DNA of 48,790 nt from a virus. The DNA lies in IMG/VR virus record IMGVR_UViG_3300044614_001056, positions 1-48,790 of that record; one strand, 5' to 3'. Numbering within the stretch: position 1 is the stretch's first letter; each line of letters begins with the position of its first letter. Shown one piece after another: positions 1 to 8,519 of this stretch. The notes beneath the pieces were generated by a model, which ran no database searches, was not told where the DNA came from, and saw only the letters and a list, made by a program, of their open reading frames with translations. Both the position numbers and the translations under genes were made by a program.

Positions 1-345
1 TAAAGTATCAGAGCCTGAAGTTTCTTCTTTTGGTGGATTTTCCGGTAAAGTGGGCAACCAACCTAGCACAACTGGTTGTTGGCACTCAACACCATCTTTA
101 AAAAATCCAAATACCCATAATCCTTCAATTAATCCAACAGGAGCACCTTGTGGTGTATTGCCTGTTGTTGCTGGTTGAATGACTTCAGCCCAAGGTAAAG
201 CGTCTGTGGGAATGTCTTTTTTAAATGGACTGTGATAACTGTGGATACGTACTCTAACTCTTCCCTTTTGTAAAGGATCTATTCTGTCCTCTACACATCC
301 CCACCACCATCTAAAACTGGGATCACCCAAATGATCATTAGGCAT
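1..345 (-). CDS. 5: Baseplate hub / tail lysozyme gp5-like, N-terminal part (partial)
   Basis: The gene starts at ATG 345 and runs off the left edge; 115 codons are visible with no stop. It resembles the N-terminal OB-fold of T4 gp5, the hub protein carrying the tail lysozyme and the cell-puncturing needle. Matching segments are a 'GCVEDRIDPLQKGRVRVRI' stretch near residues 15-33, 'LPWAEVIQP', a 'GLIEGLWVFGFFKDG' strand and 'PVVLGWLP'. It overlaps the end of the gp27-like gene by 8 bp, which suggests coupling of the two hub proteins that bind each other in T4. The lysozyme and needle domains lie outside the window, so their presence is inferred. Confidence 0.85.
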   Translation of the reverse strand, partial: MPNDHLGDPSFRWWWGCVEDRIDPLQKGRVRVRIHSYHSPFKKDIPTDALPWAEVIQPATTGNTPQGAPVGLIEGLWVFGFFKDGVECQQPVVLGWLPTLPENPPKEETSGSDTL

Positions 346-1633
346 ATTCGCCTCCCTTAGAATCTTTTACTGCTTTAATACGCATAATGTATGTTGCTGA
401 CATTGCATCAGAAGGACCACCACTCTTTAACCCAATATCATGTGAAATTGTAGTGATTAGAAACACACCAGTACCTAGCACATCTTTTTCTTTTAAATTT
501 TCTCCAGAGTCTTCGATGAGAGATTCATTTACAAGTTTTCTAACTTCAATCAAATCCCCAACTTTCATTTCGCTGTTGCCCGGTACATTTAGATAGACTA
601 TGCTTTGATCTAAGTTTTGCATAGATGCCATTCGATTACCTACCCAATCATCTTGCAATCCCACACCATCTTGACCAGATTCCTCTTCTGAAGGATCATG
701 TAAAAATCTTTGTTTTGTAAATCTTCTTACAGCAACACCACTTTTTGCCACTTTCTTAAATTCTTCATTTTCGTCTAAATTCAATATTGGTTTATCTGAT
801 AATGTTGTGTATTTGTCTTTATTATAAACATGTGTCTTAGAATAATAATCACCAGTTGTAGTATCGAATGAAATTATTTCAGAAGAATACATTCCTTGAA
901 GTGCATTCTGTATTGGAGAAAAGGAATGATACGAATGGCGTAAAATCGAATATTTTACTTCATCCAATGTCATTTCTGGATATGGTAAAAATTGTTTGTA
1001 TTTCCATTTTACCAATTGTTTTTTAAATAAAGATATTGGTTTAAACCAATATTTACCATCTATATCTTGATAGAAAGTATAATCTACATCTTTGGGATTA
1101 TTTTCTGATACCGCTTGTTTGCTTAAATTTACAATATGTCCAAATGGAGATTCATAAGGTAAAACTCTTTTAATTTTATTTTTAGTCGCTTCAACATTAC
1201 ATTCTATCTCTATTTCTTTACATAGAGATTTTACTATGTTTGAAATGGTATCATTATAATTTTTTGAAACCATTCTTATATTATTTGTAAAAAGAGGCTT
1301 TGATGCAAAATAAGCAGTCACTTTTGCAAGAGAAGAACCAGCATCTGTGCTTTCTGGAACAATATTATAAACATAAAAATCTTTTGATGTTATTTCTTTT
1401 TCTGGTTCTTCATTTACTAAACTATGAAAAGAAAAAGTAATTTCGTTCAACCCACCAAGTGTTCCAGTTATTTGATATAAATTTGTGCTTGGAGTATTTA
1501 AAGCAACAATGTTACCTTTCAATACAGGATCGAACAAACTTTCAGTTAAAGTTAGCGACAGCGTAACTTCTGATATGTCTACACCGTTTAATAGTATATT
1601 AGGTTTATTTGTTAGTATAACGTTGTGAACCAT
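338..1633 (-). CDS. 27: Baseplate hub protein gp27-like
   Basis: A 431-residue protein, somewhat longer than T4 gp27 (about 390). In T4, gp27 trimers join the tail tube to the gp5 puncturing device. The beta-rich N-terminal half, the late 'VPGNSEMKVGDLIEVRK' strand and the C-terminal 'GVFLITTISHDIG' strand fit the hub fold. The strongest support is position: it lies between gp53 and gp5 on the same strand, with 1 bp to gp53 and an 8-bp overlap with gp5. Overall similarity to T4 is low, so the name rests on pattern and synteny. Confidence 0.75.
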   Translation of the reverse strand: MVHNVILTNKPNILLNGVDISEVTLSLTLTESLFDPVLKGNIVALNTPSTNLYQITGTLGGLNEITFSFHSLVNEEPEKEITSKDFYVYNIVPESTDAGSSLAKVTAYFASKPLFTNNIRMVSKNYNDTISNIVKSLCKEIEIECNVEATKNKIKRVLPYESPFGHIVNLSKQAVSENNPKDVDYTFYQDIDGKYWFKPISLFKKQLVKWKYKQFLPYPEMTLDEVKYSILRHSYHSFSPIQNALQGMYSSEIISFDTTTGDYYSKTHVYNKDKYTTLSDKPILNLDENEEFKKVAKSGVAVRRFTKQRFLHDPSEEESGQDGVGLQDDWVGNRMASMQNLDQSIVYLNVPGNSEMKVGDLIEVRKLVNESLIEDSGENLKEKDVLGTGVFLITTISHDIGLKSGGPSDAMSATYIMRIKAVKDSKGGEYA

Positions 1634-1634
1634 A

Positions 1635-2384
1635 TCATCCCTGTGCTATTGTCTTAAAATTATTTACGAAGAAAGAAACATATTCTTTTTTGATCAATGT
1701 TATAGATCTTTTTGCTTCATTTAAATTATTTTCGTATTCTTGATTTGTAATTGTTTCGGATGGTATTACCCCAGAAATATAACTTTGTAATAATACTCTA
1801 TTGCTTCTTTCATTAGAAAAATTAAAATGATGAAGACTGTAAGCATTTTCGTAAACTATTTTTTCTGGAAACAACCCAAACAAATATTTTCTATCCTTAT
1901 CCAATACAACCAAATTGTCTAGTATTTGAATAGTTGAAAGACCTAATGCAGGATCGTTTAGTTTAGTGACCTCTAATTTATTTAAATCGCGGTCACAACC
2001 TAAAACTTCATATTCCGTTGTTCCATTTAACACATATTTTGCATTACAAAGCGGAGCAGGATTTGATATTAATTGATTGTCGGTGACAAACAATGAACTT
2101 TTATTTCCATATTTTGACTCGATATATTGTCCCAACTCTTGAGAAGACATAGGCCAATCAAAATATCTACTTTTGATATTGTTTAACAACATTATTACCC
2201 AGTAGTAGTCCACTTTACCATAATAACCAAAAGATACACTTTCTGGTGTTTGTCCTTCGGTTATGTCATACTTTTCAAACAAATCTGTATTTAAAATATT
2301 AGGATCAGAAATTACCACACGCTTTAATATGTCGGGTATGGTTGTTCCTTGATAGTCTGTTGTTCCTAGTTTATTAAAATACAT
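1635..2384 (-). CDS. 53: Baseplate wedge protein gp53
   Basis: A 249-residue protein of the T4 gp53 family, the wedge component that lets wedges join around the hub. The family signature is clear near residues 50-92: 'ESVSFGYYGKVDYYWVIMLL' followed by an 'RYFDWPMSSQELGQYI' segment, corresponding to the 'PE..A..IYG.P.LYWVLLMCN' region of T4 gp53. It is longer than T4 gp53 (about 196). It sits 10 bp after the tube-junction gene and 1 bp before gp27, in one minus-strand structural operon. Confidence 0.85.
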   Translation of the reverse strand: MYFNKLGTTDYQGTTIPDILKRVVISDPNILNTDLFEKYDITEGQTPESVSFGYYGKVDYYWVIMLLNNIKSRYFDWPMSSQELGQYIESKYGNKSSLFVTDNQLISNPAPLCNAKYVLNGTTEYEVLGCDRDLNKLEVTKLNDPALGLSTIQILDNLVVLDKDRKYLFGLFPEKIVYENAYSLHHFNFSNERSNRVLLQSYISGVIPSETITNQEYENNLNEAKRSITLIKKEYVSFFVNNFKTIAQG

Positions 2385-2394
2385 GTATTAGTCC

Positions 2395-3126
2395 TTATTT
2401 TTTATACAAACTCTTTATTGTTTCTTTGGTGCTTGGAACCAATTCTTGGAATTCTAAAGTCACTACATTATGTACAGGTTGTCCATCTTCATGGAATGCG
2501 GGAAGACCTGATCCAAATGGGTTTACAGTCATATTAGTTAAAGCACACTTTTTAGCAGAAAGAAAAACTTTAGAACCCACTTTCATTTCAATATTAAATA
2601 TGTTTGGTGTTTTGTAACCTACTCCATTTATTTCCGGTAACATATTTTCTCTCATATCAAATATAAACTGTTCGTATTGTTGAGCAGATTGTGTGTTTAT
2701 TGGCATAAAATCCCAACTGAATTGAAACTGCCTAAGATTTGCATTTTTAAATAGTAAAGTGTTAATTGGATTTCTCGCTACACCGGCTCGTCTCAATACT
2801 TCCTTTGTAGCACCACCTATTCCCACTTGTCCGGCAAGATCCGGAGCAATATTTGAAAAAATACCACCGATGTCAACACTTTGACCTTGTGTACCCATAA
2901 CTCTTTGTGCAATTGCATCTAAGGTAGTAGCCGCAAGTTCTTCTTGTTGCCAATCCATACTAAAAACATCGGTTATCTCTTTGGGTAATTGAAGATAGTA
3001 TGTGATTATTGGTGTTGGATTTGCCTCTACAACGGCGTTATTATTAATTACATCAATTACACAAAATATTTTTGAATTCTGTGGTTGTCCTGTGGATGGT
3101 GCAAAGAAGTTGACTATTTTTCCCAT
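2395..3126 (-). CDS. Baseplate-tail tube junction protein (gp48/gp54-like)
   Basis: A 243-residue protein if started at ATG 3126. That start has AAAAGGA 7 nt upstream and leaves a 25-bp gap to the divergent gp4 gene; an in-frame ATG at 3162 would overlap that gene. The segment 'NLRQFQFSWDFMPINTQSAQ' with the following 'YEQFIFDMRENMLPE' is the tube-like core of T4 gp48/gp54, which cap the baseplate and start tube polymerisation. I cannot tell which of the two it corresponds to. It heads the minus-strand operon leading into gp53, gp27 and gp5. Confidence 0.7.
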   Translation of the reverse strand: MGKIVNFFAPSTGQPQNSKIFCVIDVINNNAVVEANPTPIITYYLQLPKEITDVFSMDWQQEELAATTLDAIAQRVMGTQGQSVDIGGIFSNIAPDLAGQVGIGGATKEVLRRAGVARNPINTLLFKNANLRQFQFSWDFMPINTQSAQQYEQFIFDMRENMLPEINGVGYKTPNIFNIEMKVGSKVFLSAKKCALTNMTVNPFGSGLPAFHEDGQPVHNVVTLEFQELVPSTKETIKSLYKK

Positions 3127-3151
3127 GTATAATCCTTTTCTAAATATATGT

Positions 3152-3616
3152 ATGTCGTACAAAGGTAAGTTTAAGCCAAAGAATCCCTCTAAGTATAGGG
3201 GCGATCCAACTAATATAATCTATCGTTCTTTATGGGAACGTAAATTTATGACATTTTGCGATAACACAGATAACATCGTGAAATGGGCTTCAGAAGAATT
3301 ACCAATACCTTATATTTCTCCTGTTGACAAAAAATATCACAGATATTTTGTAGATTTCATCATTGAAGTAAAAGAAAAAGATGGAACAATTCAAACCTAC
3401 ATGGTTGAAATAAAACCACATAGAAAATGCTCAGAACCAGCAAAAAAGAAAAAAATAACAAAAGGTTATTTGCAAGAAGTAGTCGAGTGGCAAATAAATA
3501 AATCAAAGTGGGCATTTGCAGAAGAATATGCTAAAAAGCGTAATTGGAAATTTAAAATAATAACAGAGAAAGAGTTATTTGGTGGAAAAGAACCAACAGA
3601 AACCGAAACCGATTAA
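3152..3616 (+). CDS. 4: Head completion protein gp4 (gp50-like nuclease fold)
   Basis: A 154-residue protein strongly resembling T4 gp4, needed to finish the filled head before tail joining. Shared features are 'YRGDPTNIIYRSLWERKFM' at residues 15-33, the conserved W-E-R-K-F-M-x-x-C-D core, a 'KKYHRYFVDF' strand and 'YMVEIKPHRK', a PD-(D/E)XK/TnsA-like arrangement with D in 'VDF' and E-x-K in 'EIK'. Start ATG 3152 matches the T4 N terminus; the longer open frame upstream runs through the divergent gene. In T4, gp4 also sits beside gp53. Confidence 0.9.
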   Translation: MSYKGKFKPKNPSKYRGDPTNIIYRSLWERKFMTFCDNTDNIVKWASEELPIPYISPVDKKYHRYFVDFIIEVKEKDGTIQTYMVEIKPHRKCSEPAKKKKITKGYLQEVVEWQINKSKWAFAEEYAKKRNWKFKIITEKELFGGKEPTETETD

Positions 3617-4151
3617 TACACCCCAATCCGCTTTAAAATGGTTACGTGATTCTATGCGGGGAGTCAACAAAACGGGCAAAGTAACAGACTACTCTGATTT
3701 TTTAAAAGACACCACCAAAAACATAAAAAGAAAACTACCGGGACAGGTTTTATTGTTTAAATACAAACCATCAACCCGCACAAGAATTTTTGACAGGTAT
3801 CCTTTAGTTTTGGTTACTGGAATCGGGGGAGGGGGGTTTTATGGTATTAATCTGCATTATATCCCCCCCAAGGATAGATTTAAAATGATCATGTTAATGA
3901 ACACTTTAATGTTAAATCCCAAAGAAACCGATCCACACAGAATTCGTATCAAAATAATGTCAATATTGAATAAGAAAATATTTGCTAAATATACTGGTGT
4001 TGTTTTTAATCAATATAATGTCAGCAATATAATCGGAAAACCAAAAATAACTACACCGGAAGAATGGACTCAGTTTGCATTTTTACCAATGTTTAAAGGT
4101 ATTTCTCCCAGTAAATTGTATTCCGAAATATTAAAGGAAACACGAAATTAA
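3579..4151 (+). CDS. Conserved phage protein with LHYIPP motif, unknown function
   Basis: A 190-residue protein. The open frame begins with non-AUG codons (TTG 3579, GTG 3582) that overlap gp4; the first ATG is at 3654, so the start is uncertain. The middle has 'LPGQVLLFKYKPSTRTR', 'DRYPLVLVTG' and 'GFYGINLHYIPPKDR'. I recall this organisation (a short strand, a bulk 'YDRYPL', then 'LNLHYLPP') from many myovirus proteins without an assigned function. In T4 the gp4 neighbours are gp2 and gp3, so a head or tail completion role is possible, but only from synteny. It abuts the tube gene directly. Confidence 0.6.
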   Translation: MVEKNQQKPKPINTPQSALKWLRDSMRGVNKTGKVTDYSDFLKDTTKNIKRKLPGQVLLFKYKPSTRTRIFDRYPLVLVTGIGGGGFYGINLHYIPPKDRFKMIMLMNTLMLNPKETDPHRIRIKIMSILNKKIFAKYTGVVFNQYNVSNIIGKPKITTPEEWTQFAFLPMFKGISPSKLYSEILKETRN

Positions 4152-4670
4152 ATGGCATACGCAGACGTACAAACAGCACTAAACAGTATAAGAGGTTTGG
4201 CAAGACCAAATAGATTTACTGTAAATCTAAACTTTAATAATGCTAATTTGTATTTTAGTGGATATGCTGAAAGTATTGACATACCACCATTGGGAGTAGG
4301 TACTGCGGATTTTCAATTCAACACTCAACCTTTGCTAAAAATACCATACGTTAAACTTCCGGCACAAACTTGTAATATAACTTTTCGTTTAGATGCACTA
4401 GGAAACCCAGTTAAAACATTTTACAGCGAAATAAATAACAGAATTGTTAAAAATGTAAATGGAGACTACTTTATTGGTTATTTGGATGATGTTGTTGGTG
4501 ATATTGACATTTCTTGTCTTGATACAGAAAAAGATAAAAAACTTTTCACAATTAAACTTTCGTATGCGATGTTGAGCAATATAGAAGCCGTTCAATTATC
4601 ATACGATGAACGCGATTCGTACTTAAAACAAACCGTTACCTTTGCATATAGAGATGCATCGGTTATTTGA
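4152..4670 (+). CDS. 19: Tail tube protein (gp19-like)
   Basis: A 172-residue protein close in size to T4 gp19 (163). The N-terminal 'GLARPNRFTVNLNF' matches 'ARPNLFQVEISY' of T4-type tube subunits. It continues with 'LPAQTCNITFRLD', a long helix around 'KTFYSEINNRIV' and a C-terminal beta-hairpin 'YDERDSYLKQTVTFAYRD', the inner-tube order expected of this fold. It polymerises into the inner tail tube. It follows the preceding gene with no gap and sits two genes before the tape measure. Confidence 0.8.
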   Translation: MAYADVQTALNSIRGLARPNRFTVNLNFNNANLYFSGYAESIDIPPLGVGTADFQFNTQPLLKIPYVKLPAQTCNITFRLDALGNPVKTFYSEINNRIVKNVNGDYFIGYLDDVVGDIDISCLDTEKDKKLFTIKLSYAMLSNIEAVQLSYDERDSYLKQTVTFAYRDASVI

Positions 4671-4693
4671 ATTATTTAGAATAGGATTTTACT

Positions 4694-5398
4694 ATGCCAC
4701 TACCAAAAATTGACGTTGCAACCTTTGAAATGAAATTACCATCAAATGGTCAAAAGATAAGATATAGACCATTTTTAGTTAAAGAAGAAAAGATTCTTTT
4801 AATAGCAGCAGAATCTAAAGACAATGATCAAATACTATTAGCAATGGATCAAGTTATTAGCAATTGTTTAATAGACAAGATTGATATTGAAGATGTTCCT
4901 TCATTTGACATAGAGTATATTTTCTTAAAGTTACGCGAAAAATCTATGGGAGAAGTTATAAAAATTAATGTAATTGATCCCGATACTAGTAAAAAATTTC
5001 AAGTAGACGTTGATCTTAATAAAGTTATTGTAAAAAGATCTACAAAACATGAAACGAAATTAAAATTATCAGATTCTTTATTTGTAGAAATGAAGTATCC
5101 CAATATGCGTACAATTTTGTCTGTAGATCCCTCAAAACCATTGGTTGAAAATGGATTTAATTTAATCGTAAATTGTATCAATAAAATTTATGATAAAGAA
5201 TCTGAGTATAAAGCATCAGATTATTCCAAAGTAGAATTGCAAGAATTTGTTGAGCAATTTACGCAAGACATGTATGAAAAATTAAGTAATTTCTTCGATA
5301 CCATGCCTTCCATTTATTATGAATCAGAAGCAGTTTCTCCATTTACACAAAAGAAAGTAAAGGTTGTTCTCGATAAATTTGTAGATTTTTTCGACTAG
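4694..5398 (+). CDS. 26: T4 gp26-family baseplate/tail assembly protein
   Basis: A 234-residue protein of the T4 baseplate family that includes gp26. The N-terminal signature 'LPSNGQKIRYRPFLVKEEK' followed by 'ILLIAAESKDND' and the 'FDIEYIFLKLREKSMGE' helix are characteristic. In T4 these proteins assist hub assembly and are not abundant virion parts. The gene ends in GAT TTT TTC GAC TAG, and an open -1 frame continues for about 60 codons up to the tape-measure gene. That matches the layout of frameshifting tail assembly chaperones, so this may be the short product of a programmed frameshift pair. Confidence 0.8.
   Translation: MPLPKIDVATFEMKLPSNGQKIRYRPFLVKEEKILLIAAESKDNDQILLAMDQVISNCLIDKIDIEDVPSFDIEYIFLKLREKSMGEVIKINVIDPDTSKKFQVDVDLNKVIVKRSTKHETKLKLSDSLFVEMKYPNMRTILSVDPSKPLVENGFNLIVNCINKIYDKESEYKASDYSKVELQEFVEQFTQDMYEKLSNFFDTMPSIYYESEAVSPFTQKKVKVVLDKFVDFFD
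5386..5392 (+). promoter_or_regulatory. Candidate -1 ribosomal slippery heptamer T TTT TTC
   Basis: The last codons of the gp26-type gene are GAT TTT TTC GAC TAG. The heptamer TTTTTTC is in the right register for a -1 slip, two codons before the stop. The -1 frame is open from here to 5580 and has no ATG near its beginning. A downstream stimulatory structure is not obvious. Confidence 0.6.
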
Positions 5399-5580
5399 GG
5401 CTGGCGAGTGAGTCTTTAGAGAATTTGTATAAAACAAATTTTCTTCTCCTACAAGAACACAAGTACAGCCTAACTGAATTGGAAAACATGATACCGTGGG
5501 AAAGAGAAATTTATCTAAATCTTTTAATAAAACATGTAGAGGAAATAAATAAAAGAAGAGAACAATTAAAGAAAAAATAA
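5392..5580 (+). CDS. -1 frame extension of the gp26-type protein (frameshift product tail)
   Basis: This open frame has no plausible initiation codon of its own: the frame is closed by TAA at 5374, and the only ATG is mid-frame in 'ENMIPWERE'. Read after a -1 slip it adds about 62 residues including 'LASESLENLYKTNFLLLQEH', 'YSLTELENMIPWEREIYL' and a basic 'KRREQLKKK' end. It is helical and charged, ends 3 bp before the tape measure start, and sits exactly where the 'T' part of G-T tail chaperones sits. Alternatively it could be a separate small protein started at a rare codon such as CTG 5401. Confidence 0.6.
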   Translation, partial: RLGLASESLENLYKTNFLLLQEHKYSLTELENMIPWEREIYLNLLIKHVEEINKRREQLKKK

Positions 5581-5583
5581 CTA

Positions 5584-7464
5584 ATGTTAGCACTACCAAC
5601 AATAACATCCGAGGGTAAACAAAACACTAAAGCAGTTTCTGGTATTGGACGAATGTTCTCAAATACTGGAACTGCTATGGTTTCTTCTTTTCAAAGAAAC
5701 ACGACTCCATCACGAAGAAGAAGAATTGCCCGTCCAGAGTCATCTACTCTGTCAGAAAAAATGGATGCTGCGGTACAAAAACAAACTCAGGGATTAGATT
5801 ACAAGTTTGTCAAAAAAGCATTTGATATTTACATAAACTTAGCAAACAACATAAAAAAGACTGTAAACGATTTAATCCAAAAAGTAAAAACCATACTTGG
5901 TATACAAAATGAAAGTGCGTCGTTAAAGGCACAAACTCGTTCACCAATACCCCAACAATCGACAGAACAACTAAGAGAAACCGCTGAGGCTCAACAAGAA
6001 CAAGTTTCTTTGCAGATGGATCAAAATAAAACTTTAATCGACATTAAAGTTATTATGGAAAAGATCTTGAAGAAAATTGGAACGGGTGGTTCTGGTGAGG
6101 ATTCTGGTGGTGGATTGTTGAGCACTGCCGCCGATGCTGCTATTCTTGCTTCTACATTAAGAAGAGGAGGAAAGGCTGGAGCACTTTCTCGTGTTGCCAG
6201 AGTTGCTGCTGGTGGAAAATTAGGAGCACTTGCAAAAGTCCGAGGAGCGTCAGCACCAGTTACAATGACCGCTAAAGCAATTGATACCACAACAAAAGCA
6301 GCAACTGGCACAAAAGCAGCAATAACAGGAACGGCATCAAAAGCAGGAAGCAAAGCATTATCTCTTCTAGGTTTTGGAACTGCACTTGGTGCCGCTGGAT
6401 CAGCTGCTCCAGCAATAGCACAATCAGTAGCCCCAGTTGCAGCCGGAATACAAAACATTCCAGGTCAAGGGTTTGTTATGCAACCCCCGTCAACACCAAC
6501 CACAAGTCCTGCTCAACTACTTTCAACCCCCGCATCCACAACAGCACAAGCAGCGGCAGCAGCACCAAAGCCCGGCTTCTTTGGTAGAATGTTACAAACT
6601 GCAAGAAATATAGGCACTGGTGCGGTAGGAATGGTGCAACAACTTGGACAAGGTGGTCTAGAATTAGCAAAAGCCATTAAAAATCCTATGGCATTCCTAA
6701 AAGGACCTGGTAAAAACGTAATACTTCCTGCTTTAAAAAGAGTACCATTACTTGGTACTGCAATTGAAGGTATCATCGGATACTTAAACATACCAGCAAT
6801 ACAACAAGATCCCAATTTAACTCCAGAACAAAAGAAGGAAGCAATTGGTGCGGAATTAGGTAAAAGAATGGGTTCCCTTATCGGAACTACCATAGGTTCC
6901 GCTGTAGGTTTGGTTGGAGGACCTTTGGGTTCAATACTCGGTGGAGTTATTGGAACGTATGGTGGTGAATACGTTGGTAATTTAATTGCAGAGGCAATAG
7001 GACCAAAAGAAGTTTATGAATTTGCGGCTTCTGTGCCTGGAATAGGTGATTGGTTTAAGAAGGGTGTAGAAGCACCAACAACAGCAGAAGGACAAGCAAA
7101 AGTTGAGACACCTTCACTGCAAGAAGCAATGACACCGGCAACCCAAAGTCAACAACCTTCTGTAGAATTTGGGGGAACACCAAGAACACAACTCGCACCA
7201 GCAGCACAAATGCAAACAAGTGAAAGTGTGCAATACCAAACAAATAAAAGTATTAACAATGAATTGAGTACAATGCCTCAAACAGATAATAGACCTCTTG
7301 TAATAAACAATTATTACAATAATTCTAAAACATCTGTTGCTGGTGGCGGAAGTTCGTCTGCAATTGCATCAGATGGTAATGCAATTCCTCCAGATGAAAG
7401 TGGCATGCAGGCTCTACTTACTAGAGATTTGGGTAGAAATGCGGCTCTAGGAACTCAAGGGTAA
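5584..7464 (+). CDS. 29: Tail tape measure protein (gp29-like)
   Basis: A 626-residue protein started at ATG 5584, comparable to T4 gp29 (about 590). The N-terminal third is helical and Gln-rich. A long Ala/Gly-rich middle includes glycine-zipper stretches such as 'GTTIGSAVGLVGGPLGSILG' near residues 438-457, typical of tape measures that enter the host membrane. The end is low-complexity and polar. It directly follows the gp26-type gene and its -1 extension, the canonical order of chaperone then tape measure, and ends at a bidirectional terminator. Confidence 0.75.
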   Translation: MLALPTITSEGKQNTKAVSGIGRMFSNTGTAMVSSFQRNTTPSRRRRIARPESSTLSEKMDAAVQKQTQGLDYKFVKKAFDIYINLANNIKKTVNDLIQKVKTILGIQNESASLKAQTRSPIPQQSTEQLRETAEAQQEQVSLQMDQNKTLIDIKVIMEKILKKIGTGGSGEDSGGGLLSTAADAAILASTLRRGGKAGALSRVARVAAGGKLGALAKVRGASAPVTMTAKAIDTTTKAATGTKAAITGTASKAGSKALSLLGFGTALGAAGSAAPAIAQSVAPVAAGIQNIPGQGFVMQPPSTPTTSPAQLLSTPASTTAQAAAAAPKPGFFGRMLQTARNIGTGAVGMVQQLGQGGLELAKAIKNPMAFLKGPGKNVILPALKRVPLLGTAIEGIIGYLNIPAIQQDPNLTPEQKKEAIGAELGKRMGSLIGTTIGSAVGLVGGPLGSILGGVIGTYGGEYVGNLIAEAIGPKEVYEFAASVPGIGDWFKKGVEAPTTAEGQAKVETPSLQEAMTPATQSQQPSVEFGGTPRTQLAPAAQMQTSESVQYQTNKSINNELSTMPQTDNRPLVINNYYNNSKTSVAGGGSSSAIASDGNAIPPDESGMQALLTRDLGRNAALGTQG

Positions 7465-7468
7465 AAAG

Positions 7469-7494
7469 AAAAGACGGCGTTTAAGCCGTCTTCT
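7469..7494. terminator. Bidirectional terminator between tape measure and gene 32
   Basis: An 8-bp perfect stem AAGACGGC / GCCGTCTT with a 6-nt loop lies between two convergent genes. Short A and T tracts flank it, so it can serve both strands. Confidence 0.8.
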
Positions 7495-7520
7495 CCAAAT
7501 CACACTCAAACAAAATTAGT

Positions 7521-8441
7521 TCACTCTTCCTTTGCCAACTTCTCAAAGTAAGAGAGCGCATCCTCTTCCTCCGCATCATCTTCGACCGGAGACTTCTTTT
7601 CTGGCATCTTTGGAGGATTCTTGAACTTTGGTGCAGAACCAAAACGCTGCTCCGCGTCCTCAATCTGCTCCATCTCTTCCGCAGTCTTTGCCTTACCTTC
7701 ACTGCCACCACGAAGAACTGATTCCATCTTAGACTTTAGTTCGTCATAAGACTTGAAGTTCTCGGGATTAGTGAACTCCTTAAGAGCATACTGCTTCTTC
7801 CAAAGTGCTTCCAACTTTGCATCATCACCACCAAGAAGCGGAGTTGGCTCTTCAAATTCACTCTTGTCATAGTTGATATAACCAGCAACCTTGCGAATCT
7901 TCAACTTGAAGTTTGCACCTTGCCAGAAATCAAACACATTGACAGGAGAATCATCTGGGAATTCGGGCTGGATCTTTTCCATGATCTTATCAAAGATCTT
8001 CTTACCGAACTTAAAGAGGAACACCTTACCCTCGTTCTCCGGGTGCTTTGGATCGGAAACAACATAAACATTGGCAACATAACTCAACTTGCGCTTACGA
8101 TCACGCGCAACAGTCTTGTCGTCTTCAATCCCGCTGTTCCAAAGTTCGTTGTTTGCTTCACACACTGGGCACTTCTTACCTAGTGTAGTTGGACAGTTCT
8201 CAATGAACCATCCACCCTTACCTTGGAAACCGTGACTGAACACACGCGCCCAAGGAACATCCTCACCGTCAACGACCGGTAAGAATCGAATTACTGCAAA
8301 ACCATTTGATGCTTGATCCAGTTCAGGCTTCCAGAACCGGTCGTCCTTATACGACTCTGCACCACCCTTGTTCAACTTATCTAACTCTTGGGTGATCTTT
8401 GAGAGATCGGTGGACTTCTTCTTTAAATCTTTAAATGCCAT
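7521..8441 (-). CDS. 32: Single-stranded DNA-binding protein gp32
   Basis: A 306-residue homologue of T4 gp32 (301), which coats ssDNA in replication, recombination and repair. The N-terminal basic helix is 'MAFKDLKKKS'. The OB-fold core has a zinc site at H70, C83, C91 and C94, in the same order as T4 H64/C77/C87/C90. The C terminus is the expected acidic protein-recruiting tail ('EDDAEEEDALSYFEKLAKEE'). Start ATG 8441 has AGGATAC just upstream. The leader contains a tandem repeat next to a sigma70 promoter; T4 gp32 represses its own translation through its leader, so similar autoregulation is plausible. Confidence 0.92.
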   Translation of the reverse strand: MAFKDLKKKSTDLSKITQELDKLNKGGAESYKDDRFWKPELDQASNGFAVIRFLPVVDGEDVPWARVFSHGFQGKGGWFIENCPTTLGKKCPVCEANNELWNSGIEDDKTVARDRKRKLSYVANVYVVSDPKHPENEGKVFLFKFGKKIFDKIMEKIQPEFPDDSPVNVFDFWQGANFKLKIRKVAGYINYDKSEFEEPTPLLGGDDAKLEALWKKQYALKEFTNPENFKSYDELKSKMESVLRGGSEGKAKTAEEMEQIEDAEQRFGSAPKFKNPPKMPEKKSPVEDDAEEEDALSYFEKLAKEE

Positions 8442-8456
8442 TTGTATCCTTTCGTG

Positions 8457-8494
8457 TACGAAGTATTAAAGTGTGACAGATATACGAAGTATTA
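8457..8494 (-). repeat. Two direct copies of TACGAAGTATTA in the gene 32 leader
   Basis: The 12-mer TACGAAGTATTA occurs at 8457-8468 and 8483-8494, exactly 26 bp apart. Read along gene 32, the upstream copy overlaps the -10 box and the downstream copy lies in the untranslated leader. Candidate operator for gp32 autoregulation or for another regulator. Confidence 0.65.
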
Positions 8495-8519
8495 TAACCG
8501 TATTATGTAGGTAAGTCAA
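8491..8519 (-). promoter_or_regulatory. Sigma70-type promoter of gene 32
   Basis: On the minus strand, TTGACT (8519-8514), a 17-bp spacer and TATAAT (8496-8491), giving a start near 8484 and a leader of about 40 nt. It overlaps the last 4 bp of the gp33-like gene upstream. Confidence 0.75.

Noticed and set aside
5324-5608. A 94-codon minus-strand frame over the gp26-type gene end
   Set aside because: Very hydrophobic shadow frame without SD, opposite the -1 extension that has a coherent helical sequence.
6021-6893. Minus-strand frames of 126-145 codons inside the tape measure gene
   Set aside because: Ala/Pro-rich mirror frames of a Gly/Ala-rich coding region with no start signals.
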